DNA from: Actinomycetota bacterium
GTDB lineage: Bacteria > Actinomycetota > Thermoleophilia > Gaiellales > Gaiellaceae
Direction: 5' to 3'
DNA: 11,825 bases
NCBI GenBank assembly: GCA_016870235.1
Contig: VGCB01000025.1
Span: 1 to 11,825, forward strand
Shown in pieces: positions 4,673-11,020 of this stretch (positions are counted from its first letter, which is position 1; every line of letters starts with the position of its first letter). Below the pieces are notes generated by a model. That model did no database searches. It was not told where the DNA came from and saw only the letters and a list, made by a program, of their open reading frames with translations. The position numbers and the translations under genes are program-made.

Positions 4673-6013
4673 ATGGAGAAGGTGCTGATCGCGAACCGCG
4701 GCGAGATCGCCGTCCGGATCGTCCGCGCCTGCCGCGAGCTCGGCCTCGCCACGGTCGCCGCGCACTCGACCGCCGACGAGCACGGCCTCCCCGTCCTTCT
4801 CGCCGACGAGTCCGTCTGCATCGGGCCGCCCCGCGCCCGCGACAGCTACCTCAACGTCGACGCGATCGTGCAGGCGGCGAAGCAGGTAGGCGCCGACGCG
4901 ATCCACCCGGGCTACGGCTTCCTCGCCGAGAGCCCGGCGTTCGCGCATGCGTGCCACGCCGCCGGGATCACGTTCGTCGGCCCGTCCGCCGACGTGATCG
5001 AGCGGATGGGCGACAAGGCCGCGGCGCGCGCGGTCGCGCGCGACGCCGGCGTCCCCGTCGTCCCCGGCATCGACGGGATCGCCTCGGTCGAGGACGCGCT
5101 CGCTGCGGCGGACGAGATCGGCTTCCCCGTCATGATCAAGGCCGCCGCCGGCGGCGGCGGTCGCGGCATCCGCGTCGCGACCCGCGCCGACGAGCTCGCC
5201 GTGCTCGTCGACGAGGCCGCCCGCGAGGCGGAGGCCGCCTTCGGCGACGGCCGCCTCTACCTCGAGCGGATGCTCGTCGGCGCCCGCCACGTCGAGGTGC
5301 AGGTGCTCGGCGACGGCCGCGGGAACGCGATCCACGTCTTCGAGCGCGAGTGCACCCTGCAGCGAAGGCGGCAGAAGATCCTCGAGGAGTCGCCCTCGCC
5401 CGCGCTCACGCCGGAGACACGGCAGGCGCTCTGCGCGTCGGCGGCGCAGCTCGCCTGCTCGGTCTCGTACGCGGGCGCAGGCACGCTCGAGTACCTCCTC
5501 GACGCAACGGGCGCCTTCTTCTTCATCGAGATGAACACGCGCATTCAGGTGGAGCACCCGGTCACCGAGCTCGTCACCGGCCTCGACCTCGTCAAAGAGC
5601 AGCTCCGGATTGCCGCCGGAGCGCCGCTTTCGGTCACGCAGGAGCAGGTCCGGCAGACCGGCCATGCGATCGAGTTCCGGATCAACGCCGAGGATCCCAC
5701 GCGCGGCTTCCTGCCCTCGCCCGGGACGATCGCGGAGCTCCGGCTGCCCGGCGGGCCCGGCGTCCGCATCGACACCGCGATCTACGCCGGCTACACGATC
5801 CCGCCGTTCTACGACTCGCTCGTCGCCAAGCTCCTCGTCTGGGGGGTCGACCGCGAGGAGGCGATCGCCCGCGGGAAGCGCGCCCTCCGCGAGCTGCACG
5901 TCGAGGGGATCAAGACCACGGCGGCGCTCCACCTCGAGCTGCTCGACGACCCCGCCGTCCGCGCCGGGGCGGTCGACGTCGAGTGGCTCGAGCGGCGGCT
6001 CGAGGAGCGCTGA
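4673..6013 (+). CDS. accC: Biotin carboxylase subunit of an acyl-CoA carboxylase
   Basis: ATP-dependent carboxylation of the biotin on a carrier protein, the first half-reaction of acetyl- or acyl-CoA carboxylases. The 446 residues match a stand-alone biotin carboxylase with no carrier domain attached. It begins MEKVLIANRGEIAVRI. The ATP-grasp glycine loop is KAAAGGGGRGIR (K156), and RHVEVQVLGDG carries H206. The catalytic stretch FIEMNTRIQVEHPVTE gives E286, N288 and R290, with E273 the second Mg ligand and IEFRINAEDP following. One change stands out: the family's QRRHQK is QRRRQK here, so the position of E. coli H236 is Arg233; pyruvate carboxylases also vary there. No carrier or transcarboxylase gene is adjacent, so partners must lie elsewhere. 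Its TGA abuts the stop of the convergent MATE gene. Confidence 0.5.
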   Translation: MEKVLIANRGEIAVRIVRACRELGLATVAAHSTADEHGLPVLLADESVCIGPPRARDSYLNVDAIVQAAKQVGADAIHPGYGFLAESPAFAHACHAAGITFVGPSADVIERMGDKAAARAVARDAGVPVVPGIDGIASVEDALAAADEIGFPVMIKAAAGGGGRGIRVATRADELAVLVDEAAREAEAAFGDGRLYLERMLVGARHVEVQVLGDGRGNAIHVFERECTLQRRRQKILEESPSPALTPETRQALCASAAQLACSVSYAGAGTLEYLLDATGAFFFIEMNTRIQVEHPVTELVTGLDLVKEQLRIAAGAPLSVTQEQVRQTGHAIEFRINAEDPTRGFLPSPGTIAELRLPGGPGVRIDTAIYAGYTIPPFYDSLVAKLLVWGVDREEAIARGKRALRELHVEGIKTTAALHLELLDDPAVRAGAVDVEWLERRLEER

Positions 6014-7318
6014 TCAGCTCCAGCCGGTCACGAGCCAGCGCCGCGTCCGGAACCGCGCCCACATGAGCGCGAAGCGGACGACGACGAGCACCGTCAGCGC
6101 CGACCAGACGCCGGCGCCGCCCCAGCCGTAGACGAGGGTCGCCACGAGCACCCCGCCCGCGGCGACGAAGGCGATCGCCATCGAAAGCGCCAGGTACGGC
6201 CCGTCGCCGGCGCCGATCAGGATCCCGTCCAACGCGAAGACGGCGCCGGCGATCGGCTGCATCGCCGCCAGGAACCACCAGGCGGTCCGCGCCTCGCCGA
6301 GGACGTCGGCGTCGGAGGTGAATGCGCGCGGGACGAGATCGATCAGGGCGAGAAGCACGAGCGTGAACACGCACCCGAGGGCGACGGAGAGCACGACCAT
6401 CCGCCGGCCGGCCTCGTAGGCCTCCTCGCGGCTCCCGGCGCCGAGAGCGCGTCCGACGATGATCTGCCCGGCGATCGCGATCGCGTCGAGAACGAGCGCG
6501 AGCAGCAGCCAGAGCTGGAAGCCGATCTGGAAGGCGCCGATCGTCGGGTCGCCCGCGCGTGACGCGACGGCCCCGGCGAGGATGAACGCCGCGATCAACG
6601 AGGCCGTCCGGACGAGAAGGAACTTCCCGACCGACAGCAGCCGTCGCGCGAGCGCGGGCACGGCATCCGCCCGACCCGCGCCGATGCGACGGAGAACGAG
6701 CACGGTCAGCGTGAGACCCATGCAGGTCTGGGCAACGGCCGTTCCCCAGGCGGAGCCGCGGATGCCGAGGTCGAACCCGTACACGAGCACGACCACGAGC
6801 ACGACGTTGAGCAGGTTCGCCGCCACGAGGACGACGAGCGGCGCGCGGAGGTCGCCGACCCCGCGCAGGAACCCCTGGCCACCGAGCGCCACGAACGCCG
6901 ACGGGATCCCGATCGCGACGATGCGCAGGTACGTCTCCGCGTACTCGGCCGACCGGCCCTCCGCGCCGACGAGCGAGACGATCGGCCCCGCGAGCACGGC
7001 GACGAGGACGGCGAACGGAAACCCGAGCCCGAGTGAGAGCCAGAGCGCCTGCGCGCCGAGCCGCCGGGCTGTCTCGTCCTCCCCCGCACCCGAGGCGCGA
7101 GCCACCTGCGCGGTCGTGCCGTACTGGAGGAAGTTGAAGACACCGACGACGCCGAGCACGGTCGCAGCCACGCCGAGAGCTGCCAGCTGCGCCTTGCCGA
7201 GATGCCCCACGATCGCCGTGTCCGCGAGCACGTAGGCGGGCTGGGCCGCGAGCGCGCCGAGCGCCGGGACTGCGAGCCGGAAGATCTCCCGGTCGTGGCG
7301 AGAGCGGAGGGCGCGCAT
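6014..7318 (-). CDS. MATE family efflux transporter (DinF-like)
   Basis: A 12-TM inner-membrane antiporter of 434 residues that exports cationic or other small compounds using an ion gradient. The N-terminus EIFRLAVPALGALAAQPAY, then VLADTAIVGHLGKAQLAALG, is typical of the DinF branch. The second MatE half is recognisable from FQIGFQLWLLLALVLDAIAI, then GQIIVGRALGAGSREEA and DGILIGAGDGPYL. The substrate is unknown. The ATG (7318-7316) shares its A with the TGA of the upstream epimerase gene, which fixes the start and implies translational coupling. The same frame stays open far upstream through other genes, but only this part has protein character. It is the last gene of the minus-strand operon, and its stop directly touches that of accC with no terminator between them. 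Confidence 0.5.
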   Translation of the reverse strand: MRALRSRHDREIFRLAVPALGALAAQPAYVLADTAIVGHLGKAQLAALGVAATVLGVVGVFNFLQYGTTAQVARASGAGEDETARRLGAQALWLSLGLGFPFAVLVAVLAGPIVSLVGAEGRSAEYAETYLRIVAIGIPSAFVALGGQGFLRGVGDLRAPLVVLVAANLLNVVLVVVLVYGFDLGIRGSAWGTAVAQTCMGLTLTVLVLRRIGAGRADAVPALARRLLSVGKFLLVRTASLIAAFILAGAVASRAGDPTIGAFQIGFQLWLLLALVLDAIAIAGQIIVGRALGAGSREEAYEAGRRMVVLSVALGCVFTLVLLALIDLVPRAFTSDADVLGEARTAWWFLAAMQPIAGAVFALDGILIGAGDGPYLALSMAIAFVAAGGVLVATLVYGWGGAGVWSALTVLVVVRFALMWARFRTRRWLVTGWS

Positions 7319-8349
7319 CACGCGAGGCGCTTCAGCAGCCCCAGCGCCTGCTGGTTCCACGGGACGCGGTGCGTCGTGCCCGCCTGCCCCAGTGCGTCCC
7401 GGTGGGCGAGGTACCAGTCGTAGGTTGCGCAGAGCGTCTCCGCGTTCGAGAGCCGCGGCACCCAGCCGAGGAGGTCGCGGGCGCGGTCGATCGCGACGAA
7501 CGAGTCGCGGTATGCGGTGCGGTAGTGCCACTCGGCGAGCGGCGACAGCCGCGCCAGCTCGAGCGCGCGGAGCGCCAGCTCTGCAGGACGCGCCGGCACA
7601 GGGCGCAGCCGGGCGCCGGAGCCCGCGTGGTCGATCAGCGCCTGGAGATCGTCGCTGACCGTGCCGAACCGCTCGGCCCCGACGTTGAGGGCGCGGCCCG
7701 CGACGGGAGCGTCGAAGCAGCGGACGACCGCGTCGACGAGATCCTCGACCGCGAGCAACTGGTAGCGGTTCGCGCCGGAGCCGAGGATCGGGATGCGTCG
7801 CCCCTCCCGGATCCAGTCGAAGAGGATCTCGAAGACGCCCAGGCGCTCCGGCCCGACGAACGTCTTCGGCCGGACGATCGCGACCTCGAGGCCACGCGGG
7901 CCGAAGGCGGCGCAGAGCCGCTCCGCCTCGATCTTGGAGGCGCCGTACGCGCCGACGCCGACAAGCCGGTCGTCCTCGACGATCGGATGGTGGTCGGGGA
8001 CGCCGTAGACCGCGGTCGACGAGATGTGGACGACGCGGCGGACACCGGCGTCGGCCGCGGCAGCGAGCAGAGTCGCCGTCCCCTCGACGTTGACGGCGCG
8101 GATCGCCGCGAGCTCGTTCAGGATCGGCAGCGCCGCAGCTGCGTGGACGACGACCTCGGCGCCGGCGACGAGCGAGCGCACGTCCCGCTCGACCGTGACA
8201 TCGCCTCTCAGCTCGTCGACGCGGCCGGTCAGCCCGGGGGCGTCGAGCGGCGCCAGGTCGAGCGTGCGCACCGTATGGCCGTCGGCGAGAAGACGGCGCG
8301 CGAGGTGCAGGCCGAGGAAGCCGGCCCCGCCGGTGACGGCGACGAGCAC
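7318..8349 (-). CDS. NAD-dependent epimerase/dehydratase (extended SDR)
   Basis: A cytoplasmic extended short-chain dehydrogenase/reductase of 343 residues, normal length. The nucleotide-binding motif is TGGAGFLG (residues 6-13) on the first beta-alpha-beta unit. The catalytic set is S110/S111/T112 in HISSTAVYG and Y135/K139 in YGASK. PKTFVGPERLG and YQLLAVEDLVDAV match sugar-nucleotide epimerases and related sterol/NDP-sugar enzymes. Substrate cannot be assigned; cell-envelope sugar modification is plausible. GTG start at 8349, 9 nt after the copC-copD stop, without a clear Shine-Dalgarno sequence. The stop overlaps the MATE start by one base, so it sits inside a five-gene operon, though a functional link with the copper genes is not evident. 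Confidence 0.5.
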   Translation of the reverse strand: MLVAVTGGAGFLGLHLARRLLADGHTVRTLDLAPLDAPGLTGRVDELRGDVTVERDVRSLVAGAEVVVHAAAALPILNELAAIRAVNVEGTATLLAAAADAGVRRVVHISSTAVYGVPDHHPIVEDDRLVGVGAYGASKIEAERLCAAFGPRGLEVAIVRPKTFVGPERLGVFEILFDWIREGRRIPILGSGANRYQLLAVEDLVDAVVRCFDAPVAGRALNVGAERFGTVSDDLQALIDHAGSGARLRPVPARPAELALRALELARLSPLAEWHYRTAYRDSFVAIDRARDLLGWVPRLSNAETLCATYDWYLAHRDALGQAGTTHRVPWNQQALGLLKRLA

Positions 8350-8358
8350 GGGTGCGCG

Positions 8359-9681
8359 CTACCGGCCGGCCTGGATCGCGGGCACCGCTCCGCTCGCGGG
8401 GGTCTCGGGCGCCGGCGGCGAGCCGTTGACGAGCACGGCCGCCAGCACGAGGACGGCCATCGCGACGGCGCTCTCGCCGAGGAGGGTGCGGCCCGCCACG
8501 CGCGGCATCTCGCCGCGCTCGAGCCGGGGACGGACGACGAGGTGGTGGAAGGCGCCCCACGCGAGCGCCAGCCCGACCACTCCGACCTTGACGAGCAGGA
8601 TGCGGCCGTAGGACGTCGTCCAGAGGTCGCTCAGGTCGGGCAGCCGGACGACCGCCATGTAGGTGCCCGCGAGCACGACGAGGCCGATGAGGACGACCGC
8701 GAGCCGCGCGAACCGCAGGAACGCGTCGCGCCTGGCGTCCCGGGCGAGCGGCCAGACGATCACCGCGAGCCCGAAGACGCCTCCGAGCCACACCGACCCG
8801 GCCACGAGGTGCACCCAGTCCGCGAGCTCGGTCAGCGCCGACGAGTTCGGCTCGGTCGCTTGGTGGCCCGAGAGCGACCAGCCGGAGGCGAGGAGCGACC
8901 CGAGGCCGAGCGTGACCCACAGGAGCCCCGGGCGATCGAGCACCCAGGCGAGCAGCGCGAAGAGCGCAACGACGCCGAAGCCGACCGTCATCACGAGGAA
9001 CGCGATCCCGAACCGCGTCTTCTCCGCGAACGGCGACAGGTCGCCGTAGAGCATGTCGAGGAAGCCGAGCTGGAGGGCGTTCGACGACCGCAGGATGAAG
9101 GCGAGGATGCCGACGTCGATGACTGCGAACGAGGCGACGGCCGCGGTCGCGTAGAAGGCCTTCCGCGCCCGCGGCCCCGGGTCGACGCTGCGAAGCAGCA
9201 CGAGCCAGAGGACGAGCGGTCCGAGGAGCGCCGCCAGGGCCACGAACGCCGCCCAGCGTGCGACGTCGTCCTTCCAGGTCATCCCCGACGCGCCCACGGC
9301 CTCGGTCGGCGGCGGCGCCGGCACGCCGACGCCGAAGGTGTAGACGCCCGACCCGATGTGCCCGTCCGCCGAGAGCTCGCGCCAGCGGACGGTGTAGGCG
9401 CCGCGGTCGAGCTGCTGGAGGCGCGTCACCATCTCCCGGCCCCTGTCGGCGGCGACGACGGGGCCCGACACGAGCCGACCGTCGGCCGCGAACACCTCGA
9501 TCGACCGCGGCACGATCGTCACCGCCTGGTCGAACCGGAGCCGCACCTCGCGCGGCGCCGTCTCCACACGGGACTGCGTCGCCGGGGAGGTGGAGCCGAG
9601 GGTCGCATGGGCGGAGGCGACGGCGGGCACGACGACGGCGACGAGGAGCGCGCCCGCGAGCGCGATCGGCAGCCGTCTCAC
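8359..9681 (-). CDS. CopC-CopD fusion, copper-binding/transport membrane protein
   Basis: A 440-residue fusion of a periplasmic-type CopC domain with an integral CopD domain, implicated in copper uptake or handling. A signal sequence (residues 1-24, ending VASA) precedes H25, which would become the mature N-terminus. H25 together with D106 and H108 in SADGHIGSG are the three ligands of the CopC Cu(II) site. No Met-rich Cu(I) site is visible. From about residue 130 the protein has some eight TM segments with the CopD motif WVHLVAGSVWLGG, plus SGHQATEP and FHHLVVRPRL contributing further histidines. The GTG start (9681-9679) overlaps the upstream TGA as GTGA and puts the signal peptide in register. 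It lies between two unknown membrane genes and an epimerase in one operon. Confidence 0.5.
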   Translation of the reverse strand: MRRLPIALAGALLVAVVVPAVASAHATLGSTSPATQSRVETAPREVRLRFDQAVTIVPRSIEVFAADGRLVSGPVVAADRGREMVTRLQQLDRGAYTVRWRELSADGHIGSGVYTFGVGVPAPPPTEAVGASGMTWKDDVARWAAFVALAALLGPLVLWLVLLRSVDPGPRARKAFYATAAVASFAVIDVGILAFILRSSNALQLGFLDMLYGDLSPFAEKTRFGIAFLVMTVGFGVVALFALLAWVLDRPGLLWVTLGLGSLLASGWSLSGHQATEPNSSALTELADWVHLVAGSVWLGGVFGLAVIVWPLARDARRDAFLRFARLAVVLIGLVVLAGTYMAVVRLPDLSDLWTTSYGRILLVKVGVVGLALAWGAFHHLVVRPRLERGEMPRVAGRTLLGESAVAMAVLVLAAVLVNGSPPAPETPASGAVPAIQAGR

Positions 9682-10259
9682 TTGCTCTCGCCCGCGAACT
9701 CGGACAGGTGGCCGAAGATCGGCGCGACGTCGCGATCCGTGTACAGCAGCACCGCGACGACGATGACCGTGACCGCGAACCCGGTGCTCCAGATGGCGAG
9801 CCGCGGCCGGATCGCCTTGCCGATGGGGAAGAGCGCCGCGGCCACCAGCACCCAGCCGATCGCGTGGTGGAGGAAGGCGGAGCGCGAGAAGAGCCAGCCG
9901 TTCTGCTCGTGCACGAGGAACGAGGCGCCGGAGACCGCGAGCATGCCCGCGGTGACGAGCGACCAGGCGGGCCGGCGGAGGAGGCCGCGGACGACCGCGA
10001 GCTCGACGGCACCCGCGATCATCGCGGCCTGCGCCCAGATCGAGTGGGCGATGAGGTGGAGCATCGAGAACGTCGAGAGGGCCGCCACGAGCCAGAGGAG
10101 GACGCCGGACGCGAGCGCCGTCGCCGGCCACAGGTAGCGTCGCCACGGCCTGCGGCCGAAGACCGTGGGCCCGACGATCACCTCCGCGAGCAGGATCAGC
10201 CCGAGGAGCAGGAAGATCGACGCGAACCACCAATGCGCGATCTCAGGACGCGGTTCCAT
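9678..10259 (-). CDS. Unrecognised 6-TM membrane protein with intramembrane histidines
   Basis: I do not recognise this 193-residue protein. It is strongly hydrophobic with six likely TM segments (about 9-33, 43-61, 66-90, 98-116, 128-147 and 154-174), separated by short Arg-rich loops such as RRPWRR. Histidines fall in or next to the membrane: H68 and H72 in MLHLIAHSIW, four residues apart on one helix; H117 in LVHEQ; H131/H132 in FLHHAIGW. Paired helix histidines are how b-type haems and some copper sites are held. Its GTGA overlap with copC-copD suggests the two are made together. A role as a haem- or copper-binding partner of CopD is an inference. Start is ATG 10259, inside the end of the preceding gene (17-nt overlap). 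Confidence 0.5.
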   Translation of the reverse strand: MEPRPEIAHWWFASIFLLLGLILLAEVIVGPTVFGRRPWRRYLWPATALASGVLLWLVAALSTFSMLHLIAHSIWAQAAMIAGAVELAVVRGLLRRPAWSLVTAGMLAVSGASFLVHEQNGWLFSRSAFLHHAIGWVLVAAALFPIGKAIRPRLAIWSTGFAVTVIVVAVLLYTDRDVAPIFGHLSEFAGESK

Positions 10260-10554
10260 CGTCTTTCCGGTCGTCGTTCTCGACCCGCCGCATGTCCTCC
10301 AGAAGACCAGGAGCGATGAGGAGCGAGAAGACGAGACCCACGAACACGACGAGCAGCGGCGGCTGCCCGAGGTAGTCCCAGAGCCCCTTCTCCGTGTCGC
10401 GCAGGAAGACGAGACGGTACGGCTGGGCGATCGCCCAGACGACGCCCGCGAGGATCGTCAGCGGTCCAAGCGCCTCGATCGCCACGAACCGGGCCCGCTT
10501 CGTCGTGATGCGATTCTCCGCTCGCTCCTCGAGTCGACCGACGAACTCGTTCAT
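10243..10554 (-). CDS. Unrecognised 2-TM membrane protein, first gene of the operon
   Basis: A 103-residue protein of unknown family. The N-terminal 25 residues are charged (MNEFVGRLEERAENRITTKR). TM1 spans about 27-45 (ALGPLTILAGVVWAIA) and TM2 about 66-84 (PLLVVFVGLVFSLLIAPG), joined by a loop RLVFLRDTEKGLWDYLGQ. The tail is highly charged (EDMRRVENDDRKDD). The start ATG 10554 is chosen because AGAGGTGG lies about 9 nt upstream, the only good Shine-Dalgarno site in the window. An in-frame extension to 10629 would add 25 basic residues without ribosome-binding support. Its stop lies inside the next gene. Position suggests a small accessory subunit of the copper membrane module. Confidence 0.5.
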   Translation of the reverse strand: MNEFVGRLEERAENRITTKRARFVAIEALGPLTILAGVVWAIAQPYRLVFLRDTEKGLWDYLGQPPLLVVFVGLVFSLLIAPGLLEDMRRVENDDRKDDGTAS

Positions 10555-10588
10555 CCCCACCACCTCTTGCCTTGTTGCGCCCACAGTC

Positions 10589-10613
10589 TGTATCCTCCGC
10601 GGCCGGATTGCAA
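10589..10613 (-). promoter_or_regulatory. Weak candidate promoter region of the minus-strand operon
   Basis: On the minus strand TTGCAA (10613-10608) precedes GATACA (10594-10589), about 35 nt upstream of the first gene's start. The 13-nt spacing is too short for a standard sigma-70 promoter, so the exact -10 is unclear. This is simply the least GC-rich patch in the right place. Confidence 0.5.
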
Positions 10614-10657
10614 ACCGATCCTGCCGCATGCGCCCAGCCCGGAAAACGCCCGAAAGT

Positions 10658-10673
10658 CCCCTGGGAGCAGGGG
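10658..10673 (-). terminator. Possible weak terminator after the CDGSH gene
   Basis: CCCCT (10658-10662) pairs with AGGGG (10669-10673) over a 6-nt loop, 23 nt past the CDGSH stop on the minus strand. It is followed by ACTTTC, which is a poor U-tract. Termination between the CDGSH gene and the operon is therefore uncertain and read-through is possible. Confidence 0.5.
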
Positions 10674-10695
10674 AAAAGCGAGAGGGTGCCGCGCC

Positions 10696-10893
10696 TCAGG
10701 CTCCTGCCGACCAGCCGATCTCGCGATGCGAGGCGTCGCAGAACGGCTTGTTCTTCGAGTGCCCGCACCGGCAGAGCGCGATCGTCTCGCGCCCTTCGAG
10801 GTCGATCTCCTCACCGTCCGAGTCGACGAGTGTGACCGGGCCGCGGATCTTGTACGGCCCGTCCGGCATGACCTGTACCTTGACATCGCTCAT
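10696..10893 (-). CDS. CDGSH-type iron-sulfur protein
   Basis: A 65-residue soluble protein with one CDGSH domain, which binds a redox-active, pH-labile 2Fe-2S cluster through three Cys and one His. The motif CRCGHSKNKPFCDASH supplies C41, C43, C52 and H56, with the family's conserved Ser46 and Pro50; CDASH replaces the canonical CDGSH. The N-terminal strand-rich part (VQVMPDGPYKIRGPVTLVD) is typical of the short single-domain bacterial members. Electron transfer or cluster donation is the usual suggestion; the partner is unknown. Start is ATG 10893, supported by TAGGCT 6 nt upstream. It may be transcribed alone or read through into the copper operon 142 nt downstream. Confidence 0.5.
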   Translation of the reverse strand: MSDVKVQVMPDGPYKIRGPVTLVDSDGEEIDLEGRETIALCRCGHSKNKPFCDASHREIGWSAGA

Positions 10894-10899
10894 GGGCTG

Positions 10900-10905
10900 A
10901 GCCTA
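10900..10905 (-). promoter_or_regulatory. Leaderless-type -10 element for the CDGSH gene
   Basis: Minus-strand TAGGCT, then CAGCCC, then ATG at 10893: a 6-nt spacing with no Shine-Dalgarno sequence. Confidence 0.5.
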
Positions 10906-10943
10906 TCGCGAACGCGATCGCCGGTTGCAGGCGCAACGGGTCG

Positions 10944-10968
10944 GGACGGGGGCGTGACGGCCCCGTCC
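10944..10968. repeat. Inverted repeat in the divergent intergenic region
   Basis: GGACGGGG (10944-10951) and CCCCGTCC (10961-10968) form a perfect 8-bp inverted repeat with a 9-nt centre. It lies between the divergent CDGSH and glycosyltransferase genes, upstream of both -10 elements, where a regulator site could sit. Chance pairing is possible in sequence this GC-rich. Confidence 0.5.
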
Positions 10969-11008
10969 GCGGGTCGCCGGCCCGGCGGAGGGCCCCGGCA
11001 TCAGGCTC

Positions 11009-11014
11009 TACACT
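11009..11014 (+). promoter_or_regulatory. Leaderless-type -10 element for the glycosyltransferase
   Basis: TACACT, then CGGCCC, then GTG at 11021: the same 6-nt spacing as at 1983, 4612 and 10900. No Shine-Dalgarno sequence precedes the gene. Confidence 0.5.
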
Positions 11015-11020
11015 CGGCCC

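Noticed and set aside
3968..5932. A 654-residue minus-strand frame and the similar plus-strand frame 4294-6066
   Set aside because: Both are alternative frames of accC and its neighbours; the accC motifs are complete in the chosen frame.
6014..10012. A single 1332-residue open frame on the minus strand
   Set aside because: Only its last 434 codons (the MATE protein) have protein character; upstream it runs out of frame through the epimerase and copC-copD genes, is Arg/Pro/Ala-rich, and is open only because stops are rare at this base composition.
7369..10137. A 922-residue open frame on the plus strand
   Set aside because: It is antisense to the copper operon, with charged low-complexity Arg/Glu/Asp-rich sequence and no domains; the minus-strand genes explain the region.
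10555..10629. 25-residue N-terminal extension of the 2-TM protein
   Set aside because: No ribosome-binding site supports 10629, whereas ATG 10554 has AGAGGTGG at suitable spacing; the extension is basic and lacks family character.
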